Assembly (NCBI GenBank): GCA_047967505.1
Contig: CM106538.1
Direction: 5' to 3' (one strand)
DNA: 64,000 nt
DNA from: Dipteris shenzhenensis
Lineage: Eukaryota; Polypodiophyta; Polypodiopsida; Gleicheniales
Within the stretch, counting starts at the first letter, position 1, and every line of letters starts with the position of its first letter. The notes under the pieces are model-generated. The model was not told the origin of the DNA. It saw only the letters and a list, made by a program, of their open reading frames with translations, and made no database searches. Below are positions 34,701 to 43,700 of the stretch, piece by piece. A program made the translations under genes and the position numbers.

Positions 34701-37700
34701 TATGGTTCAGATACCCCTCGATTGCGGAAGTTGGCGATCAGGCTCCTCTCACAAGTATCGAGTTCCTCTGCAGCAGAGCGGAATCGGTCCACCTATGGAT
34801 TCATCCATTCTGTGAAACGCTAAACTGTTAATGGATGGAACAAGTCATCTAGCTTTGCTCAGCCTACCCCTGCCCCTTCATTACTCAGTTTTCACTTGTC
34901 TTTACTCACCCTACCCCTAACGTTTCCTACTGATTCAATCAACGTTTCAGAAACGTTTCAAGCACATGACATTTCCTGCATGGAAACATTTCGTGCAACC
35001 TCGTTAAATTTTCGCACAAAGTTACAAGCTGATTATTGCTCTTGCTGTGTGGAATAAGATGATGCAGAGAAATACAAGCATAGGGGCAGAGGATAATGGA
35101 CACAAATATAGGAAAGATTACCACGCTAAGGCTGCCGAGGAGTAAGAAAAAATAATAATTACCACGTAACAATATCCAACTTCCTAAGATACATCGGCAC
35201 AGTGTTTCCCCTATCATAACCGAATTTGGCTCTAATTCCAGGTTCCTGATGCTAATCGTAGTTTGCATTAAATTGATGTAAAGAAAATTTAAAAAAAGTT
35301 CAGTCCTACATTGCACAGCTCAAAAACATATTTAATTCTTCTGAGAAAGAAATTACCTCTTTATCCTGAAAAATGAGGCCCCCGACACTTTCCAAGTGTG
35401 CAATGCTGCAGTAGAGAAGGGGCGAAACACACAGCTCAAAACTTCAGTGTGTTATCCAATTAACATGTAAATCCTCCACTATAGCTTCAAAAGAGATTAT
35501 TAGCACATAAGTGACACAAGTCTCTGTCACTGTCACCAGAAAATACATAAAAATATCCCCATCTAGAAACTTTTCTTGACATCTGCCAACCCGTCTTTTT
35601 AAAAAATAACTGAATTACCTGAAAGCTACTTGCTGAGGATCTCGGCCTTTAACTGACATTACTTTGACCTTTTCACCCTCTGTAAATAGATCTCCAACTC
35701 GTTTTACATACTCTCTCGACATATTGGAGACATGTACAAAGCCTCTGTATTGGGAAAGACATGATGTAAGAAAAAGAACATTTCATCAAGAAAACGGGAG
35801 CACACTGAAACAACAAGTAGATCACTTAGAAAAGAGAAAAGAGTTCTTATAATTGGCTGGTAAATTCTGATTCACATTACTGATAGCCGTGCTAGCTTCA
35901 TTCCAGACACTAAAAACAATTACCTGAGTCTTGTATTGTTGACTTCAACTTGCATGCCATAGGGATACACCTTTGAGACAGTACCATCATGCACCATGCC
36001 CAGCCGAAGATTTTTCTTCATCTGCATCACAAAACCATTCTCCCGACTGAACAGTGCAAAACAAGCTTCCCCAACATACATAACTGTACATGGCAGCCAT
36101 TCTAAACAAGCTTTGATACTCCTAGGCTATTCTATCAGACTTCCGCTGAATTGTTGTCTTTTCTAACAGCAACAAGCCTCAAAATGGCCGACCCAACCTG
36201 TCCAAAAGCGACCCCCCTCAGTTTGTATAAACTTATCTGGCAGGGTCCTCTTTTTGAGGCCTTGCAAACCCGGCTTGGCCATGTGGCATCCAGCCACCAT
36301 ACACACATTAACAAAGGCAAGAAAATAATACTAGAATAATCAGACCTAGAAATTTTCTATTGAACTAAAAGTCCTCTCTCTGCTTGACTGATCCTTCTCA
36401 GCCTAATATTCTCCCCAGGAAAAAAAAATCATAATCTGTTATTTTAACAAAAACCATGTAACATATACTTAATGGAATGAATCAAATTTCCAAAAGTGAA
36501 TAATGGTTAACTGTTTTTAACAAGAACTTCAAAAGTTTTCAGAGGAAAAGAATCATGATTCATTGTTCTTAACAAGATCTTCAAGAAAAACATCAGTGGA
36601 TCTTTTGTTTGCTGTCCTAATGTGGCAGAAACAAACGCCCCATAGACCCAAAAATGACAACAAAAGGATAACCAAACATTGGAAAAAAATATTTAGTCCT
36701 TGGTGCTAGTATTTGTACATTGAACCACCTGAAATCAGACGCTTAAACGTAGAAATGCAAATTATATATTATTTTCCTTCTCAAAATGTATCAGACCTTG
36801 ATAAACAGCATTTATTGTTATGGACATTCAGAAAAATGTCATGCCAACCTTTGAAAGTGATAAGACCATGACAATCCCTTTCATAGAAATTCTCAGCACA
36901 AAAAATTTCTGCAGTTTTTTTTCCTTCTTTTGCAATGATTTTCTCTTTCTAGCACGCATTTAATGATCTATTCAAAAAGGAATTTAAAGACAGCCATCAT
37001 TTTTTCCCTCTCTGTGGAAGTTGACAGTGATAGATAGTGTATAATGACTATGAGCACATCAACTTGAAATCAAAGATGTATGGTATCTGAACCAAATCAG
37101 AAGTATGTGAAAGAGTATGACAACCAATGTTTTAAGAAAATTGAAATCAAAAGTTTTTGTACTGATTCACAAGAGAATACAGTTGCCAACTTATTGTACT
37201 CTAGTTCCAAAAAACACCAAAGGTATATATATATTGAACTGGATTAGAAAGCACGGAGCAGAAAGATTCTAAATATTACCCAAGCTTTGAATTCACTGAT
37301 GATGAAATTTGATGCATTCTCTTCAACTGAGGTTATTAACACTGGCAGCATTCTCCCAATCTGCATATGCAAAAAAGAAATGCTAAAAAGTCTTGCCCAA
37401 ATAAGGAATCTTATTTCAAGTCCAAGTATAGCCTCCCACTTGTCAAATAGTCGTGAAACCATTAATAACTTTGTGGTGGAATCTGTAAGATGGATGCAAG
37501 TTCAATATGCATGTGATAGATCGACTTACATATTGCTGGAGCATAGCTGGACTCTCAGGTCTTTGAAGCAACTCAGACCTAGGTAGAAAAGCCCGCAGAC
37601 CCTGATTCAATCAAAGAAATTTGAGAGGCTCTATCAATTTGTGAATTTCTATAAAGCAAAGCTCCAATCAGATTAATAAAGTCAGCAACCCGAAAAACAC

Positions 37701-40700
37701 ACACATGCACACGTGAACATATGTCCACAGGTGCATGGGTGCATGCCTGTGTGCAGATGCACATGTTAAAAATTTGGGAAGCTGGGAAGAGTCAGTAAAA
37801 TATGTACATTGTGTGCATGCGTGTGACACTCATGTTTGTCAGGCATGTCAGCCACATGGAAGCAGATGACTTACTGAGAACCATCACGCAGTAAACAAAT
37901 ACAGAAGTTCATGATGAGGGAGAAGAATACTCCAATTGTTCCTCAAAAATCCAAACATCAATATGTTGCAACTTACCTTATAATAGAAATCTACTTCTCT
38001 AGAAAACAAGAAATTTTACCTCATAATAACCCACAAGCCCACCATCATTGGATTGTGCTATCTCAACGTAGACAGCCTCACCCCGCTGCATGATCTGTAA
38101 GGATTGCCAAAAACAACACAATCAACTTTCTGCTGCTTAATGCTACTTGTTTAAAAAGTTATTCAAACAGCCAAGGAAAATATTTTCATTCCACGTCAAA
38201 GCCACAACATTCAGGAAACATTTCCCAGTAAACAAATAGTAACGCCAAAAGTAAGAACTACCTTTTTAGAGGGAAACACCCTTTTAGAGGGAAACACCTA
38301 CACTTTTGACGGCACATTTAAGCGCAACTCAACATGCAAGGGCGAAAATCAGTAGCGAGCCGATAAACATTGCACCGCTAAGATGACGGTGTACTTGAAC
38401 AGCAAACTTGCAACGATGAGAGAGCATTCCATGATGTGAATCGCTTCAACTTTAAACAAGGCTAAGACAAAGACTAGTTCAACTCATATGACATCAGCAG
38501 TTTTTCATGGTATGAGAATATGATTGGCCTTCTTTTTAGGGGCTCAGGATTGGCTTTTCATTTTGCATTTTTAGAATTTCTATCTGCACTCATTGAATGC
38601 CACCTGAAGATGGCTTCACTGACTCTTTTTAAACTAGGTCCCACACTCTGCTGCCCTAGAATGTTTTCTTCTCAGCATTTGCAACAATTGAACCTTGAGT
38701 ACAGAAGGAATTTCTCTGAGCTCTACCTCTTCTACAATCACAAATGCACATACATGCATGTGTATGTTTGTATGCACATATGCATACACGTGTGTATATG
38801 TATCATGTAGCGCAATGCATGTGCATGTGTATGCATGGGCGTGGGTGCAAGCACGGTGTGTGGTCCTGTCTGTGGGGGTATCTGCATGCATGTGTAAATA
38901 TATGCTTATTTATTCATCTAATTATATACACATATGCATATATACATACTTGCATACACATGCACATTTATACTTCCTTCGGCTCTTCTAATCTCTATGT
39001 ATGTGTAAACATATATGTATATGCAAATATATATACATATAGATGAATCCAGGATCATGCCCAAACTCATCCTCTAAAGACACAACACTGCAGTTCAATC
39101 TCATGATAGTCACTCATAAGGTAGGAACTCATTTACTCCAAGCGCATAACGGTGGGTGTAGACCATATGTAGACATGTACCTATATGTGTACTTAAATGT
39201 CTACATATACACATGTGCACGCAAATGCATATAAATGTGTGCATTCTTAGGCTTTTGTGACCTCTGTATGTATATGTATATGTATCTAAATGAATGTGTG
39301 TGCCGCGCGCACAACAAAAATACACACATGGACGCGTGTATATTTGTAAGCATGTGTAAGTGCATCGATTATATGTGCGTGTGTTGTGCACACGAGAAGA
39401 GAGAGACACACACACAGACACACACCTGCAATTGCACACGCGCACACGTGTACAGCAGCAGGTGTGCCTGTGTGCATGCATGCATATAGTAATCTCCAAA
39501 AGGAGCAATACATGCTGCTATTGTTGGAATATGGAAGAAAGAACTAGAACTAGAAACTAGAAATGACAAGACTGAAAGATAAGAAATACCTTGAGAAGAG
39601 TGTAGACAAGACACAAGCTAGACTGATAGATTACAATGATGTGACCCATTGAATATATGGGCCAAAGTACAAGACATAAAGCAAGAGTGCTTATGGGATA
39701 ATTGTAGAAGTGCCACATGGCACACACTAAAGACTAGACTTAGACTTAGACTTAGACAAATGTAGACTAGGAAATAGTACACTTAGTGTGCACTTATCTC
39801 CAACACCCTCCTTAAGTGGACACTAGGAGTAAGACAGAAAGACAAGACTAGAAGACAGACTGATAGACTGAGAGACGAGATTAGAAAACATGACAGACAA
39901 ATGATCCTGAGACACCCCTCCTCAAGTGATATCCTCATATGGGTTCACAAGGGTAAGGACAAGATGGATCTAAGACACAGTCAGATTTATAGACAAATAG
40001 ACAGACAGACAAGACTAGATAGACAGAAGACTGACTGTAGACAAATAGAAAGACCAAGACACTAGAACCCCTTGACCTACATCATCGGTGGTCAAGGTGG
40101 TAAACAAGACAGAGGCAATCAGAAAGCCCACTTCTCATCATGTGAGGAAGGAACAACGGGATCAGCTGATGGAGATGTTGCAGCAACATGGGCTGAGGTA
40201 GTTGCAGGAACTGATGTAGAGGTTTTGGAGTAGCAGTCCTTCTCCCGGTGATTATCACGGCCACAAATGGTGCATGGATGAGCCTTGAAACAGTCCTTCT
40301 CCACATGATTAGTTTTGCCACAATGGGTGCAAGGCTTTCTTACCTTAGAACTTCCTTTCTTTGCTAAAAATGCAGTGTCACTTACCTTTCGTTGTTGAGT
40401 TCTTTCTTCCTCTTGGAGAGCATTGATGATACCCTCAAGAGAAGGATTATTATGATACTTGAAGGTAGTGACAAGAGTATCATAGGAGTCAGGTAAGCTT
40501 TTGAGAAGCACAGCAATAGCAATATCTTCGGAGATGGGAGACTTGACTGACGCAAGCTGAACCATAAGACTGCGAAGATAATTGACATGAGAGGCTATAG
40601 TAGCTCCTTCCTGCATATGTAGATCAAAGAATGAGATCATAAGTGCAATCTTAGAGTTTTTAGATCGGGCTCCAAAAAGAGTATCCAAAGTGATCCATGC

Positions 40701-43700
40701 TTGAGGAGCAGACTGTATGTCGGAGATGTGATGAATGTAATCATCTCCAAGGCCGAGCAATATGATAGCATAGGCTTTGTCATTCTTGGCAGCGACAACT
40801 TGCTCAGATGGACCTTCGGGAGCATCACGGTGAACAATGTCCCAAAGGCCTTCTTTCATAAGGTGGCACTTGATTTTGATCTGCCAAGTATGAAAGTTGG
40901 ACCCATTGAATTTGTCGATAGATATGAGAGAATGAGAGGAAGATGCCATGTGGGAAGGTCTTACCTCTTGCTAGGATGCAAGGGCAGTGTCTATTCCCTT
41001 ACAATATTGCAGAAATAAATGAGAGGAAGAGATCCCGGAAGCCGGTTCTCTCACCACTTTGTCAGGGCCGTAGCATATGACAGCCCATCGAAGCAGGAGG
41101 AACCAGCAAAAAAGGAGAGACTGTTCAGCAAACTGAAAGAGGCAAAAGCTCAGTACCTTAATCCCGGGCAAAAGTAGAAGTGTAAAAAGGATGCATATCT
41201 CCGTGAAGATGGAGCTGGAGAAGTCGTCAACCTGTGCAGGTACGGATTCCGTACAGTCGTACGGACTGTACGGACATCGAGCAGAGTACGGAGTACGGCC
41301 GACGTACGGATGTCGTGCAGAGTACGGACGACGTACGGATGACGGCCAGAACTGTACGGATCTGTCCGACGTACGGATGACGGCGCAGAGCTGTACGGAT
41401 AGCAGGAACGGGTGCTAGATCTGTCGTGACAGCAGAGTGCTGCGCAGATCTGGCGCTCAGATCTGTGGCTGAGCTGCACAGATCTGAAGCGCAGATCTGG
41501 CGCAGAGACTTGGAGCACGCGGCGCAGGCGTATACGCAGCAGAATCGCGCAGATCTGGAGCGCAATGGCGGGGCAGAAAGAGGGCAGATCTCGGAGAAGA
41601 GGCGGCCAGCAGAAGCATAGAAGAGGGCGGTGCAGAGGTAGAGGTGCCACGAGAGGCTGAAGAGAGAGATGCCGGAGGGAGAGGTAAACTGAAAGGAGAA
41701 GACGAAGCTATGGCTACAGCAGAGTGAGAGGAGAGGAGAGGGGATCTACATGCTCTGATACCATGTTGGAATATGGAAGAAAGAACTAGAACTAGAAACT
41801 AGAAATGACAAGACTGAAAGATAAGAAATACCTTGAGAAGAGTGTAGACAAGACACAAGCTAGACTGATAGATTACAATGATGTGACCCATTGAATATAT
41901 GGGCCAAAGTACAAGACATAAAGCAAGAGTGCTTATGGGATAATTGTAGAAGTGCCACATGGCACACACTAAAGACTAGACTTAGACTTAGACTTAGACA
42001 AATGTAGACTAGGAAATAGTACACTTAGTGTGCACTTATCTCCAACAGCTATGTGCTTCCTATCTGCAGTGATTGAATGGCAATAGCAATATGGCATCAT
42101 TGGCTCTTTCTAACAAGGTCCCCAGCTCTGGGTGTTTTCTTCCAACATTCCTCGCATTGTACTCAGTGATAGAATATAGCAGTAGGGGACTTGAATATAG
42201 CAACACTCCCCTAGACTCTTCTATACTGGGGTTTATCAATTTCTGCAGCAGCACGCACTGCTCTGTTTGGACACATATGCAAGCTCTTGATCTTCCATAT
42301 GACAATACAAGCTTCATCTTTGTGCCCGATCTGTGCAAACTTGAGCTAACATTAACCTCACATCTAGCCTCTTATCCAACATCATTCATTTTATTCAAGA
42401 TAAAGCACGAGTTGCCACTGATAATGGAGCAGGTACATTGCATAACAAGAGATAACAAATAGAAATGAATAGAAAGCTGAACCTGCTTGACGCGATGCCA
42501 TGCCATTCTTCGAGCTGGTGATCTGACTGATAGAATTGCCCTACCATCCCCCAAGGTCATGCCCTGGACTTCAGCAGCAACAACTGTGCCTGCATCGACG
42601 CCTGAACCCATTGCATAGCCAGAGTAGACTTCTTTGTCTTCCACAAGCAGACTTCTGCCAACAGGGGCCAAAAAGCCTTCTGGATTCTCACTAGCATTTT
42701 TGGAAGGGAGCTCAAAAAAGTCATTTTCAGCATTGTTGTCCCCAAATAGTTTCAAATCCTTCGCAAGCATCAGTCCTGGCAGCTCTGCTCCGATTTCTAG
42801 CTCAAGTGTTTGCTCGTCTCCAGAAATGACCGCACCTAGGACCAAATCTCCGTCCTTTGGCTCGTAGAATTCTGCTCTTGACTCAGGCAATTGTTCTTGT
42901 TCTTCCACAGAACCTACTGGAGCCTGTGTGCTGTCTGCAGGGCTGGCCTGCATCGTTTGGCTGCTGAAGGGAGAAGCAGATACTGAATCATATCCCGTTT
43001 TGAAATCTTCCACTGGCTTGGCAACCATAACACTATCAACCCCATTAGTGTCACCTACACGTTCTAAGGGCTTTGTTGGTATATTTGGAATAAAGTCCAG
43101 AGGCCTGGATTCTGGCCTGTCAGCAGGCTTGGCATCCAGCAACCCGCTCCTATCTGAAATGGTGTCTCCACCATTCCACTGATTCTCCACAGGTTTTTGG
43201 TCGATTGGACTCTCCCAAGGCCGAGGACTCCGTGATGCCGCGTCCCCAAAATTGTTGGTAGATACATTCTCGACTTGCTCGGCATCCACTGTACCACTCC
43301 CGCCCATGTAAGATTTCGTACCCCCAACGCTGTCCCTAGGCCTGTAACTGGTTTGACTACTGCTTCCCATTACTGTGTCACCACTCGAACCCAATGAAGT
43401 GTTCCCATACCGAGACCCTGCATCTGAAAACTTGCTGGGAGGGGGAGGCATGGTGTTCAACGTGTTGCTTCTATCAAACATGGAGTTTCTCTCTGTCGGC
43501 TCAGCATCCCTAAGACCAGCGCTTTCCGAGGGACTCATTGGATAACTGTTACCAAGAATGGTGTCACTTTCTGCAGGCTTGGCATTCCCTACACCATACG
43601 CAGACGAGGGTCCCAATGAGCTACTGTCATTGAGAACGACTTTCCTTTCAGTTGGTTTGGACTGCGCAGCACTGTCCCAGTTATTTGGAGCCGGAGAGTA

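Larger units (their letters stand above)
24658..35003 (+). mobile_element. hAT DNA transposon enlarged by nested insertions
   Basis: The left TIR CTAGGTTGCAGGAAACGT (24658-24675) matches the inverted right end CGAGGTTGCACGAAATGT (34986-35003) at 15 of 18 positions. Both ends have subterminal GGAAACGTTT-type repeats. An 8-bp TSD and a hAT transposase remnant on the plus strand support the call. Of its 10.3 kb, about 9 kb is LINE plus LTR-element DNA, and the original element would have been much shorter. It sits in intron 7, right end about 0.2 kb from exon 7. Confidence 0.72.
39522..42047 (-). mobile_element. gag-only LTR retrotransposon (TR-GAG-like), complete and very young
   Basis: A 2,526-bp element on the minus strand: two 284-bp LTRs (39522-39805, 41764-42047) that read identically base for base, TGTTGG...CCAACA ends, PBS TGGTATCAGAGC directly next to the 5' LTR (41752-41763), a leader of about 800 nt and an intact gag ORF. 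Then come about 310 non-coding bases and a polypurine tract (CTTAAGGAGGG) next to the 3' LTR. The TSD is GCTAT. No protease, integrase, RT or RNase H is present. This is the structure described for TR-GAG elements, mobilised by enzymes of a relative. It lies in intron 1 in the same orientation as the host gene. Confidence 0.92.

Noticed and set aside
35345-35360. Possible 9-bp micro-exon GATAAAGAG|GTAATT in intron 6
   Set aside because: It has good AG and GT neighbours but is not needed: exon 6 joins exon 7 directly in frame and matches the family.
38634-39614. Many Cys/His/Thr-rich open frames on both strands
   Set aside because: They are artefacts of the TG/CA and ATGCA repeat tract in intron 1.
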